This document shows positions 53,741 through 62,381 of a DNA stretch of 64,000 nucleotides, piece after piece. Made by a program: the position numbers and the translations under genes. Within the stretch, counting starts at the first letter, position 1. The number at the start of each line of letters is the position of its first letter. Location: assembly GCA_021781415.1 (NCBI GenBank), contig JAJXWW010000176.1, positions 29,958 through 93,957 of the forward strand, in the 5' to 3' direction. The notes under the pieces were generated by a model. The model worked only from the letters and a program-made list of their open reading frames with translations. It had not been told where the DNA came from and did not search any database. Source of the DNA: Planctomycetota bacterium. GTDB lineage: Bacteria > Planctomycetota > Planctomycetia > Gemmatales > Gemmataceae.

Positions 53741-53860
53741 TTTCACAAACCTGGACGCATCGTCCGCGTCGATTTCAAACGCAACCTCGCCCTCGTCAGC
53801 ATCGGCATCGGCCAATGGGAAGTGCCGCTGGAAGAAGTATTTCCCGCACGAGGCGAGTGA
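53741..53860 (+). pseudogene. Duplicated 3' end of a mutS2-type gene (remnant)
   Basis: Reading TTTCACAAACCTGGACGC onward gives FHKPGRIVRVDFKRNLALVS and then IGIGQWEVPLEEVFPARGE with a stop at 53860. It matches the C-terminal 35 residues of the MutS2-like protein at 45605-47530 with conservative changes. No start codon or upstream domains remain. The fragment lies just beyond the cargo block. It is either the displaced original 3' end after integration of the block or the remains of a second mutS2 copy. Confidence 0.8.
53753..53781. repeat. 29-bp direct repeat, right copy
   Basis: Identical to 47429-47457. Together they delimit a 6.3-kb interval containing the DUF5675, tail-collar and giant coiled-coil genes. 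Confidence 0.7.
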
Positions 53861-53881
53861 CCGCCGAGAGCATTGGAGCGG

Positions 53882-54823
53882 CTACGTCGCCAGTTGCGGC
53901 GGGGGAACTTGGGCGCGGTCGGAGAGGCCCTGATGGATCTTGTTGCCGTTCACTTCCAGCGTGAAATACTCGGCGTCGGACGGCATTTCGAACTCCAAGA
54001 AAGCCGACATTCCCATATCCGAATAATCCTTAATCGTCCGGCCATGCGGATCGAGGATGCGTCCGTTGTCGGCGATGCGCGCGTTTTTATCCACGACCTC
54101 GGCGAAAATCTCCTGTAGCACGCGCATCTCGGAGGCCAGCTTGTGGTCCCACAGGTCGATCGACGTTCCCGTATCGAGATCGTCTAACTCTTCCATCTGC
54201 CCTTCGTTGACGCTGGGGCCGACGCCGATGAGGACGAACTTGAGCGGATTGCGCCGCCGGGCGGCAATGTCGCGGGCCAGCTGTGTGCTGTACGCCTTGA
54301 CCGCTTCCAGATCGTGCAACTCGCCGTCGGTGATGAAGACGTAGAAACCCCATGGAGCATCCTTGAAGCGCTCGACGAAGTATTTCACTGCCGGAACGAG
54401 TTGGGTTCCGGTACCGAAGTCTTGGGGTGGGCCGAAGATGTGGCGTTCGGCCTCGTCGGCGCGCAGGTCGCCGATTTCCTCGATCCGGCTGCCGCTCGGA
54501 CCCACCGCCCAATAGATGCATGTCGTCCCGCCGTCGGCGTCGATCTTGCGCGCGAGATACGAACAGACTTTTTGCGCCACAGGGGTGACTTCGTTGTGCG
54601 GCTGTTGTTTCTTCCCAAACAACGAGGCGAGGAATCCCCCTTCGGCTTCGCCGACTCCGTAGAGTTTGGCCATCGAGCCGGAACCGTCCAGGGCGATGCC
54701 AGTCTGCGCCCCCTCCTTATGAGGCTCCATCAAAATGGTGGCCACGACGCGGACCTTGCCGCCCGGCGCGGGGTGGACGTTTACCTCGCCGAACGGTTCG
54801 ACGACTTTCTTGAGTTGCGACAT
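53882..54823 (-). CDS. VWA-domain protein, paralogue B
   Basis: The 313-residue protein has a von Willebrand factor A domain with MIDAS motif ALDGSGSM (about residues 44-51), Thr in GTGTQLVPAVKYF and Asp in FITDGELHD. VLIGVGPSVNEGQMEELDDL and the C-terminal beta part LEVNGNKIHQ follow. No signal peptide, so it probably binds partners with metal dependence in the cytoplasm. It is closely similar to the upstream paralogue (54873-55913) over its whole length and follows it by 49 nt: a tandem duplication. TerY-like proteins are a distant match. Confidence 0.88.
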   Translation of the reverse strand: MSQLKKVVEPFGEVNVHPAPGGKVRVVATILMEPHKEGAQTGIALDGSGSMAKLYGVGEAEGGFLASLFGKKQQPHNEVTPVAQKVCSYLARKIDADGGTTCIYWAVGPSGSRIEEIGDLRADEAERHIFGPPQDFGTGTQLVPAVKYFVERFKDAPWGFYVFITDGELHDLEAVKAYSTQLARDIAARRRNPLKFVLIGVGPSVNEGQMEELDDLDTGTSIDLWDHKLASEMRVLQEIFAEVVDKNARIADNGRILDPHGRTIKDYSDMGMSAFLEFEMPSDAEYFTLEVNGNKIHQGLSDRAQVPPPQLAT

Positions 54824-54872
54824 GGAAAGACTCCGATTGTCTCTAAACTCGGTTCGTTGGAAGTAGGAGGAG

Positions 54873-55913
54873 TTACTCGTCCTTGGATTTCGCGTCGTTT
54901 TCGAGGACCAAATCGATGCCGCGCCATTCGGCGTTCGGATCGTCCACTTCCTCCGGCTCGACTTTGGCGGCAGGCTTGGCCTCCGCGGATGGAGCGATGG
55001 TTCGCGCCCGAGCGCTCAGCGGTTGTTGCACGCGCGCGCCGTTCACTTCCAGAGTAAAAGACTCCGATTCCGCAGGCAATTCAAACTCCAAGAACGCCGG
55101 CATCCCCGTCTCGCTAAAGTCCTTGACGACGCTGCCCCGTCCATCGAGAATGCGTCCGTTGTCGGCGACACGCGCGTTGCGATCCACCACCTCGGCGAAG
55201 ATTTCCTCCAAGACGCGCATCTCGGCAGCCAATTTGTGATCCCACAGATCGACGGATGTACCGCTATCCAGGTCGTCCAACTCCTCCATCTGCGATTCGT
55301 TGACGCTCGAACCGACACCGATGAGGATGAACTTCAGCGGATTGCGGCGATGGGCGGCGATGTCGCGGGCCAGCTGCACGCTGTACGCCTTGACCTCGTC
55401 GAGATCGTGCAATTCGCCGTCGGTGATGAAGACGTAGAAACCCCATGGCGCGGAGCGGAAGCGATCGACGAAATAGCGGACGGCGGGAAGGAGTCGGGTT
55501 CCGGTGCCGAAATCGCTCGGCGGCCCGAACACATGCCGTTCCGCTTCGTCCGCCGTCAAATCGCCCACTTCCTGAATACCGCCGCCGTTCTCGCCGACCG
55601 CCCAGTAAATGCACGTCGTCCCGCCATCGGCATCGATCTTGCGCGCCAAGTAGGCACACAGATTCTGAGCGATGGGCGTGATTTCGTTGGTCAGCTTTTT
55701 GGGACCGCCGAAGATGGGCGAGAGGATGCGGCTGCCATCCTCGACGCCGTAGAGTTTGCTCATGGAACCGGAGCCGTCCAGCGCGATGCCGGTCTGCGCT
55801 CCTTCTTTGTGCGGCTCCATCAGAATGGTGGCCACGATGCGAACCTTGCCGCCCGGCGCGGGATAGACGTTCACCTCGCCGAACGGATCCACAACTTGCT
55901 TGAGTTGCGCCAC
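54873..55913 (-). CDS. VWA-domain protein, paralogue A
   Basis: The 346-residue protein shares the VWA layout of the next gene: ALDGSGSM, GTGTRLLPAVRYF, FITDGELHDLDE and LEVNGARVQQ. It has an additional C-terminal tail of about 35 residues (AEAKPAAKVEPEEVDDPNAE), acidic and Pro/Ala-rich, absent from paralogue B. The N-terminal MAQLKQVVDPFGEVNVYPAP is nearly the same as in paralogue B. The two may form a heteromeric pair. Function unknown. Confidence 0.88.
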   Translation of the reverse strand: MAQLKQVVDPFGEVNVYPAPGGKVRIVATILMEPHKEGAQTGIALDGSGSMSKLYGVEDGSRILSPIFGGPKKLTNEITPIAQNLCAYLARKIDADGGTTCIYWAVGENGGGIQEVGDLTADEAERHVFGPPSDFGTGTRLLPAVRYFVDRFRSAPWGFYVFITDGELHDLDEVKAYSVQLARDIAAHRRNPLKFILIGVGSSVNESQMEELDDLDSGTSVDLWDHKLAAEMRVLEEIFAEVVDRNARVADNGRILDGRGSVVKDFSETGMPAFLEFELPAESESFTLEVNGARVQQPLSARARTIAPSAEAKPAAKVEPEEVDDPNAEWRGIDLVLENDAKSKDE

Positions 55914-56058
55914 GATGACCTCGCCAATAATTCGGGTGACTCTGATTGGTAGTTCGCCGAACGCCGCGCTTTATTTTATAGCTTCCCATCCCAAAGCGTT
56001 ATCCGGAACGGAAAGACGATCCTCAACCGCGACAGAAAGGTGCGTGGTAGCGAAGCGG

Positions 56059-56195
56059 CTCAGAGACCATCCGGGAAGCCCCCCTCTCCCTGTACTCAGG
56101 GGAGAGGGTCGGGGGTGAGGGGCGAGAATACTCGGAGAATACACCCCCTCACCCCAACCCCTCTCCCCCTGAGTACAGGGGGAGAGGGGCTATTT
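56059..56195. repeat. Type 2 palindromic repeat, single copy
   Basis: Two inverted modules (CTCCCTGTACTCAGGGGAGAG and CTCCCCCTGAGTACAGGGGGAG) surround CGAGAATACTCGGAGAATAC. It matches the units at 27120-27505 including the left flank. It occupies most of the 333-bp gap between the VWA pair and the lipoate-ligase-like gene. Confidence 0.85.
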
Positions 56196-56245
56196 TTCTC
56201 GTTCCCCCCATGTATCCGACGCACGCCCCATACGACGCAGTCGGG

Positions 56246-56962
56246 TTAGCGTCTGTTCGTCCAGGTTGGATTGCCGTATTTCGCGGCGACCAAGTGGCGC
56301 ACGGTTTGGGTGGGCCAGTTCGCTAGGAGGTCGTGCGCCTCCCAGACGCTTCGTAGCCGGCGCTCGATCTCTTCACCTTCCAGAGGTAGATTGCACACGA
56401 ATTCGAGATGTCCTCGCCCGGCGCGATACTCCGGCTGGAGCGGCGGCTCGTGGAGATAGTGAGAAATGGTCGGCAAATCGAAGTCGTGGAGCAACGTGCC
56501 GTGATGGAGGAGAAACGCCCGTTTGCGCTGCTGCGCCGTACCGGAGAACTTGCGTCCCGAGAGAATCAAGTCGCTTATGCCCGCTCGTTCGACGGTACCG
56601 ATCCCCTCTCCCAACGCCTTGCCGATGCGACCGAGGATGAAGCGATAAGACGATCCAATTTGTGTCAATTCCGGATCGCGTTGGTAGGATAATACGAGGG
56701 TGTAGATCAGACAACCTCGACCGAGCAACACGGTTCCGCCGCCGCTGGACCGCCGCGCGATCGGCACCGACTCGGCGCGGCAAACCTCTTCGCGGACATC
56801 GTCGGCGAGTTTGCCGCCCGAACCGAGGACAACGGCCGGCACGGGCCAATGCCAAATGCGCAGCACTTCGCCGCCCTCGCCGGACTCCGCTGCCAGCAAC
56901 AACGCCTCATCCAGCGCCAGATTCTCGGCCAGCGATGGCAAGGTCAAATCGAGAAGGCGCAT
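56246..56962 (-). CDS. Lipoate-protein ligase A-family protein
   Basis: The 238-residue protein belongs to the biotin/lipoate ligase fold. RRSSGGGTVLLGRGCLIYTLVL is the lipoate-binding loop, and GRKFSGTAQQRKRAFLLHHG carries the invariant Lys. The C-terminal accessory domain of full-length LplA (about 330 aa) is missing, so it may be an octanoyl- or lipoyl-transferase rather than a complete ligase. It lies 10 nt after the DUF1501 gene. Starts and length are otherwise ordinary. Confidence 0.88.
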   Translation of the reverse strand: MRLLDLTLPSLAENLALDEALLLAAESGEGGEVLRIWHWPVPAVVLGSGGKLADDVREEVCRAESVPIARRSSGGGTVLLGRGCLIYTLVLSYQRDPELTQIGSSYRFILGRIGKALGEGIGTVERAGISDLILSGRKFSGTAQQRKRAFLLHHGTLLHDFDLPTISHYLHEPPLQPEYRAGRGHLEFVCNLPLEGEEIERRLRSVWEAHDLLANWPTQTVRHLVAAKYGNPTWTNRR

Positions 56963-56972
56963 GGCTCTCGCT

Positions 56973-58352
56973 TCATCCCGCCGCGCCGGTGAACAACGAC
57001 TGAATCACCTGGCCGCGATTGAGTTGCACGGGACGATTTTGGCGGTCGCGCACCTCCGAGGTGGGATCGACACCGAGAACGTGATAGACCGTCGCTCCGA
57101 TGTCGTCCGGCGAGTACGGCGTCGTGGCGGGATAGGCCCCGATTTTGTCCGATTTGCCGATGGCCTGTCCGCCTTGCACCCCGGCTCCCGCGAAGATGCC
57201 GGAGAAACAGGGTGCCCAGTGATCGCGTCCGGCATTGCTGATCTTCGGAGTGCGGCCGAACTCGCCCAGTACCATCACCAGCGTCTCGGAGAGCAGCCCC
57301 GTCGCGTCCAAATCGTCCAAAAGAGCGGCGACGCCCTGATCCAACGGCGGCAGCAAACGATTCTTCAACGTCGGGAAGATGTTGCCGTGATTGTCCCAGT
57401 TTTGCACGCGCCCCATGTTGGCCTGCACGACCGGCACGCCCGCTTGCACCAGTCGCCGAGCCAACAAGAGCGATTGCCCGAAGGCATGCCGTCCGTAGCG
57501 ATCGCGGACGGCGACCGGCTCGCGCTCCAGCTCGAAGGCGCGGGCGATCTTGCCGGAGGTCAACACCGAGAACGCGAGCTCTTGCTGATCGCTCAGACGG
57601 CGACACTCGGCCAACTCCTCGAACTGCCTTTGTTGCCGATCGACCGAGGCGAGCAAGGCGCGCCGATCTCGCAGCCGTTCGATCTCGAGTCCAGGTGCGA
57701 GGCTGACGCTGTCCACGCGAAAATCGGCGGCGTTGGGATCCTTGCTGATTTGCCACGGATCGTATTTCGGTCCCAGGAATCCGGCGTGCTGTCCGGGCCA
57801 GGTCAACGGTCCCTCCATGAGAAAGGTCGGCAGGTTGACGCCGCTGGGGATGCCGTCGCGGCGAGGTTTCAAGTAGTTGAGAGCCGAAGAGTAAGAAGGC
57901 CAATCGTCGCGCGAGGCCACCTTATCGAAGAACGCTCCCGGTTGCTTGTAACCCGTGAGTACATGGTGCGTCGCCACGAGATGATTGTTCTCGCGGTGAG
58001 CCAGGGAGCGCACCACGGCGTATTTGTCCGAGCGGGCGGCGAGTCGCGGGAGGTGTTCGCAAATGCGCAGGTCCGGCGTTTTGGTTGCCAGCGTCTTGAA
58101 CTCGCCGCGCACCTCCGGTGGGGCATCCGGCTTGAGATCGAGCGTGTCGAGGTGGCTGGGCGCGCCCGTCTGGAAAACGAGAATGACCGACTTCGCTCTA
58201 CGGGGCGAGCGCTTCTCGGCGTTGGCTTCGGCTCCTGCCGAACGAGCCAGCAGCGAAGGCAAACTAAGACCGAGCAGGCCGCTGTAGCCGACTTGCAGCA
58301 GTTCGCGTCGCGTTAATCCGAAGGTATGACGATGGGTAGGTTGGCTCGACAC
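56973..58352 (-). CDS. DUF1501 Tat-exported protein
   Basis: The 459-residue protein starts with a twin-arginine signal (LTRRELLQVGYSGLLGLSLP). The sulfatase/alkaline-phosphatase-like DUF1501 core follows: VFQTGAPSHLDTLDLKP, HRENNHLVATHHVLTGY, LGEFGRTPKISNAGRDHW and FGQSLLLARRLVQAGV. This family pairs with DUF1549/DUF1553 proteins in Planctomycetes and is presumably a periplasmic hydrolase; none has a clear substrate. The usual partner is not adjacent here. It may be cotranscribed with the lipoate-ligase-family gene. Confidence 0.95.
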   Translation of the reverse strand: MSSQPTHRHTFGLTRRELLQVGYSGLLGLSLPSLLARSAGAEANAEKRSPRRAKSVILVFQTGAPSHLDTLDLKPDAPPEVRGEFKTLATKTPDLRICEHLPRLAARSDKYAVVRSLAHRENNHLVATHHVLTGYKQPGAFFDKVASRDDWPSYSSALNYLKPRRDGIPSGVNLPTFLMEGPLTWPGQHAGFLGPKYDPWQISKDPNAADFRVDSVSLAPGLEIERLRDRRALLASVDRQQRQFEELAECRRLSDQQELAFSVLTSGKIARAFELEREPVAVRDRYGRHAFGQSLLLARRLVQAGVPVVQANMGRVQNWDNHGNIFPTLKNRLLPPLDQGVAALLDDLDATGLLSETLVMVLGEFGRTPKISNAGRDHWAPCFSGIFAGAGVQGGQAIGKSDKIGAYPATTPYSPDDIGATVYHVLGVDPTSEVRDRQNRPVQLNRGQVIQSLFTGAAG

Positions 58353-58440
58353 GGTAGGTTTCCTTCCAGATCAAGGTGGGATGCAAACGGCGGGCCGCTC
58401 CTATTAGAGCAGGTGGAGAGAAAGTTGGAAAGAGAAGATT

Positions 58441-58498
58441 TCGGAGCCGGAAGCGTAAGCGACGGATAGGAATCCGTCGCTTACGCTTCCGGCTCCGA
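58441..58498. terminator. 27-bp perfect hairpin between RND and DUF1501 genes
   Basis: Arms 58441-58467 and 58472-58498 pair perfectly around AGGA. The sequence (GCCGGAAGCGTAAGCGACGG) is symmetric and lies 24 nt downstream of the RND gene stop on the minus strand. It can act as terminator, although no U-tract follows, and it looks like a dispersed palindrome. Confidence 0.6.
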
Positions 58499-58521
58499 CG
58501 AAATGAGGTTCGCCTGGGCGA

Positions 58522-61500
58522 TTAGTGATGGTGGCCGTGGCCCAAATCGGTGGCCGTCACCATGCCTCCCGGCGCGGACGCATGGCCGTGGCCGCCTGCC
58601 GGTTCGATCGGGATCGGTTCGGCGGCCATCTCGGCCTCGAAGTCGATTTCCGGCGGCGCGCCGTCTCGCACCCACATGCTGTACAGCACCGGCAGAACGA
58701 AGCGGGAGAGCAAGGTGGAACACACCAAGCCGCCGATGACGGCTCGCGCCAACGGCACGTTGGCTTCGCTACCGCGCTCTAACCCAAGGGCCATGGGGAT
58801 CAAGTCGATGAAACAGGCGAAGAACGTCATCAGAATGGGTCGGAAACGAATCGTTGCCGCGCGAATGATGGCGTCCTTGGCAGTGAGGTTGTGCATGGCC
58901 CTCTGTTCGTCGGCGAACGACACCATCAACACGCCGGTATTCACCTCGATACCCACGAGGAAGATGGCACCCATTTCCGATTGCACGTTCAACGACGTGC
59001 CGGTCAGGTAAAGCATGAACACGACGCCGATCAACCCCAGCGGCACGGTGAACATGATGATGAACGGCCCGACCCACGACCGGAACAAGGCGACTTGCAG
59101 CAAGTAGACGAGAACGACCGCTCCGGACAAACCGTAAGCCAGGTTGACCGACGATTCGTTCATGCGCTCGTATTCGCCGCGCATCTGCCAACGCATGCCT
59201 TCGGTGATGGCAAATTTGCTCTCGACATCCTTGACTTCCTTGGCCGTGCCATCGCGGGCGACTTCCCAGTGCCAGCCGTCGCGCGGTAGCTTGCCGTTGT
59301 AGCTATCCTTCACCAGTTTCGTGACCTGGGCCTTAATGGTCTGGTCCATTTGCGTTACCCAATGCAACCCCGGCGGCGCTTTCATGGCCTTGAGCGCGTC
59401 TTGAACGTCGGCGGCGACGTGGCCGATGTCGCGCTCCTCTAGGTTCAGTTGCACGTTGAAGACGGCCATCAGGCTGTCGTGGGCAATTTCGACGGCCCCG
59501 TCTTTACGCTCGAACGTGGCCAAACTCGAAAGTTTGATGGGCGTTTTCTGATTGGTGCCGCGCGCTTCGACGTTGAGGAGATCGTCGATGTTCATACTCG
59601 GATATTCCGGATATTGCACGGCCACGAAGTATTGATTGCCGGTTTTCACATCGACCCAGAAGTTGCGGTCGATGGAGATACTGGAGTTCATGGCCGACAC
59701 GGCTTGATTGATGACATCCGCGGGCGTCAGTCCAACCTCCGCCGCCTTGGGTCGATCGACGTTGATGAACAGGTAGGGCGCGTCGAGGCGTTGCAGCACG
59801 CGGGCATCGACGACTCCCTTGATCGTGGAAACGCGGTTGCGAATCTGCTTGGCCAATTCCAACGAGCCGCGCGGAGACTGGCCGCCAGAAATCTGGAGAT
59901 CGATCGGCGAGGAGGCACCGCTGTTCAGCGCGTTCGACACCATGCCGCCGGTGTCGAAGCTCACGCGGATGTCGGCGAACTTCGGATCTTTGGCCATTTC
60001 GTGGCGCATTAGAATGGCATATTCTTGAGCGCTTTTGGTTCGTTCTTCTTTCAGCTGAATGCGGACGATCACGTCCTGCTGTCCGGAGTTGGCCGTATAC
60101 GCCGCCGACCAATCGGGATCGATACCCAGTTCACTAACGACCATTTCCATTTCATTGTTTGGGATCACATCCTTGATGAAGCGCTCGAAATCGATCAACC
60201 GCCGTTCGGTGGCATCGAGGCGCAGATTCGAGGGAGCGCGGAAAAAGACGGTGATCTGGCCGGCGTCCACCTGGGGGAAGAACTCGCGCCGCATGTGCGG
60301 GGCCAGGAATCCGGCCAACACCAAGAGCATGATGACGAAGCCGAGGAATTTGTACTTGTGCTTAATCATGCGATTCAGCTGGATCTCGTAAGACTGATTC
60401 GCTCGATCCAAGTAACCCTCGAACCAGTGGTGGAAGCGGGCAAACCACCCCATCGACTCGTGATCGGCGTGTCCGCCGCGATGCTCGTCGGGTAGGAACT
60501 TAGCGCACATCATGGGGACGAAAGTACGAGACAGCAAGAAGGAGCTGAACATGGCAAAAGTGACGGACAACGCCAACGGACGGAACAAGAAGCCACCCAT
60601 GCCCGGCTGCAAGGCCACGGGAGCCAACACGATGTTGGTGGTAAACGTCGCCACCAACACCGGCACCATAACCTCGGCACAACCGTCGAGCGCGGCACGA
60701 ATGCGCGATTTGCCCATGCTGTAGTTGCGGTGGTTGTTTTCCAGTTCGACGATCGCATCGTCCACGAGCGGGCCGATGGCCAAGGCCAAACCGCCCAGCG
60801 TCATGGCGTTGATGGTATTGCCGGTGATGTACAAACAGATGATCGATCCCATGATCGCCAGCGGGATGGACATGCTGGCGATGAGCGTCATGCGCCAGTT
60901 GCCCAAGAAGATGAGGATCATGATCGACACCAGGATCGCGCCGACGACGCCTTCCTGAATGAGGCTGTGAATGGCTTGGCGAACGAAGATCGTCTGATCG
61001 ATGACGAAGCTCAATTCGGTCTTTGGAGGACATTGATACTCTTGAATGTCTTTCAGCTTGGCTTTCAAATCGTCGACGACCGCCAAGGAGCTAGCGCCGG
61101 GTTGCCGATACACGGGAACGTAAACTTGGCGTTTGCCTTCCCATCGGGTCTCCGCCGTGGCGATGCGGACGCGCGAGGTTTGAATGGTCGCCGAGTCCAC
61201 GATGGAACCGATGTCGTTGAGGTAGACTTGGTTGCCCGGCACGGCTCGGATGGGCAGCTCGTTCAACTCCTTGATGTTGTTGGCCATCATGTTGGAGTCG
61301 AGCAGGAGCTGATTGTCGCCAAAGTACGCGATACCGGGCGTGGTCATCATGTTGCCGTTTTTCAGCGCCATCACCACGTCGGTGGCGGAGACATTGCGGG
61401 CTTCCATCTCATTGCGCTTGAGATAGATAAGAATGGTGCGATCCTTGCCGCCCACGACGACGGGAGCAACGCATCCCTTAACGGCTCCCAGCGCGTTGCG

Positions 61501-61986
61501 CACCTGAATGCGGGCCACATCCTTCACGTCGGCCTCGCCCATCGTCGCATTGGCGACCGTGAGAACGCCCAGCGGCATGGTTGCCGTCGGATCGAACGGC
61601 AACACCACGGGCGGCAGCGTGTTGGGCGGCAGCGTCGGCAGCGTGCCCAACGCCAACTGACCCGTCATGGCCAACGCGCCGCTGGGATCGGTGTCATCGC
61701 GGAAGTAGACGCGCACGATACTCACGCCGGGCACCGACTTCGACGTGACCAACATGGCCCCAGGCGATTGGTTGACCCAACGCTCAATGCGGTTCGTGAT
61801 GGTCTTCTCGATCGACGAAGCAGGCATACCCTGGTAGTAGGTGATGACTTGCACGGCGGGCGATTTGAACACCGGCAAGATGTCGATGGGGATATTGTAG
61901 AGCGAAATCCCACCCAGGAAGATGATCATGAAGACGATCGTAGCCACCATGTAGGGGTTACGCAGCGCCGCCTTGATTAGCCACAT
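58522..61986 (-). CDS. RND-family efflux pump inner-membrane protein
   Basis: The 1154-residue protein starts at 61986 (GAGGAA 8 nt upstream). RND layout: membrane helix at about 12-34 (NPYMVATIVFMIIFLGGISL), large periplasmic loop, six helices from about 340 including GPLVDDAIVELEN (proton-relay Asp pair), a second loop, and a last helix group with VPLARAVIGGLVCSTLLSRFVLP. It is about 100 residues longer than AcrB or CusA, partly because of a periplasmic insertion near 920-985. The C-terminus is His-rich (GGHGHAS, DLGHGHHH), suggesting metal binding. No adaptor or outer-membrane partner is adjacent. Confidence 0.93.
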   Translation of the reverse strand: MWLIKAALRNPYMVATIVFMIIFLGGISLYNIPIDILPVFKSPAVQVITYYQGMPASSIEKTITNRIERWVNQSPGAMLVTSKSVPGVSIVRVYFRDDTDPSGALAMTGQLALGTLPTLPPNTLPPVVLPFDPTATMPLGVLTVANATMGEADVKDVARIQVRNALGAVKGCVAPVVVGGKDRTILIYLKRNEMEARNVSATDVVMALKNGNMMTTPGIAYFGDNQLLLDSNMMANNIKELNELPIRAVPGNQVYLNDIGSIVDSATIQTSRVRIATAETRWEGKRQVYVPVYRQPGASSLAVVDDLKAKLKDIQEYQCPPKTELSFVIDQTIFVRQAIHSLIQEGVVGAILVSIMILIFLGNWRMTLIASMSIPLAIMGSIICLYITGNTINAMTLGGLALAIGPLVDDAIVELENNHRNYSMGKSRIRAALDGCAEVMVPVLVATFTTNIVLAPVALQPGMGGFLFRPLALSVTFAMFSSFLLSRTFVPMMCAKFLPDEHRGGHADHESMGWFARFHHWFEGYLDRANQSYEIQLNRMIKHKYKFLGFVIMLLVLAGFLAPHMRREFFPQVDAGQITVFFRAPSNLRLDATERRLIDFERFIKDVIPNNEMEMVVSELGIDPDWSAAYTANSGQQDVIVRIQLKEERTKSAQEYAILMRHEMAKDPKFADIRVSFDTGGMVSNALNSGASSPIDLQISGGQSPRGSLELAKQIRNRVSTIKGVVDARVLQRLDAPYLFINVDRPKAAEVGLTPADVINQAVSAMNSSISIDRNFWVDVKTGNQYFVAVQYPEYPSMNIDDLLNVEARGTNQKTPIKLSSLATFERKDGAVEIAHDSLMAVFNVQLNLEERDIGHVAADVQDALKAMKAPPGLHWVTQMDQTIKAQVTKLVKDSYNGKLPRDGWHWEVARDGTAKEVKDVESKFAITEGMRWQMRGEYERMNESSVNLAYGLSGAVVLVYLLQVALFRSWVGPFIIMFTVPLGLIGVVFMLYLTGTSLNVQSEMGAIFLVGIEVNTGVLMVSFADEQRAMHNLTAKDAIIRAATIRFRPILMTFFACFIDLIPMALGLERGSEANVPLARAVIGGLVCSTLLSRFVLPVLYSMWVRDGAPPEIDFEAEMAAEPIPIEPAGGHGHASAPGGMVTATDLGHGHHH

Positions 61987-62381
61987 GCCGAAGTTCCTCT
62001 CCGAGAGATCGTGAAGTCGTGGGGCCGCGACAACCCCTACGCATCGTAAGTACGAAACGAGCAAACTCGCATTGCCTTAACCTTCGCTTGGAGGCAAGCG
62101 GTTCCCCCTCGCGGCAAGCGTCGCGCACTAGGTAAGTTTACGCTGCGTTACCAAAAGATGCTACCGCGCTTGAGATTACATTTTCGCTAGGATTGTCTCG
62201 AACACCGAGAAGAAGGCCAAAGCCACGCACCGAGATTACTTTTCCGTAAGAATTGACTGCCGAAGCTAAAGATTTTGTAAGGAATGACTCCGGAAGAAGG
62301 CATCGCTCGCGCGGTTGTGTCGAAAAAACCCGATGCGCCGCCCGCCGAGAAAGGTCAGAATACTCCCAGAGGACGCCGGAT
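61987..62381. other. Divergent intergenic region with weak 60-bp-spaced repeats
   Basis: Between the RND pump and the divergent permease. GAGATTACATTTTCGCTAGG (62172) and GAGATTACTTTTCCGTAAGA (62232) are spaced 60 nt, with a weaker third AAGATTTTGTAAGGAATGAC near 62269. No gene was recognised. Promoters of both genes must lie here; the repeats could be operator sites, but that is not supported beyond similarity. Confidence 0.35.

Noticed and set aside
47609..53860. Complete prophage or tailocin
   Set aside because: Only a tail-collar-like domain is present. No sheath, tube, baseplate, capsid, terminase or lysis gene is seen, and the proteins have export signals.
58522..61986. RND pump and TolC-like protein (9718-10974) as one tripartite system
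   Set aside because: They are about 48 kb apart on opposite strands and no adaptor is visible. No evidence of a link.
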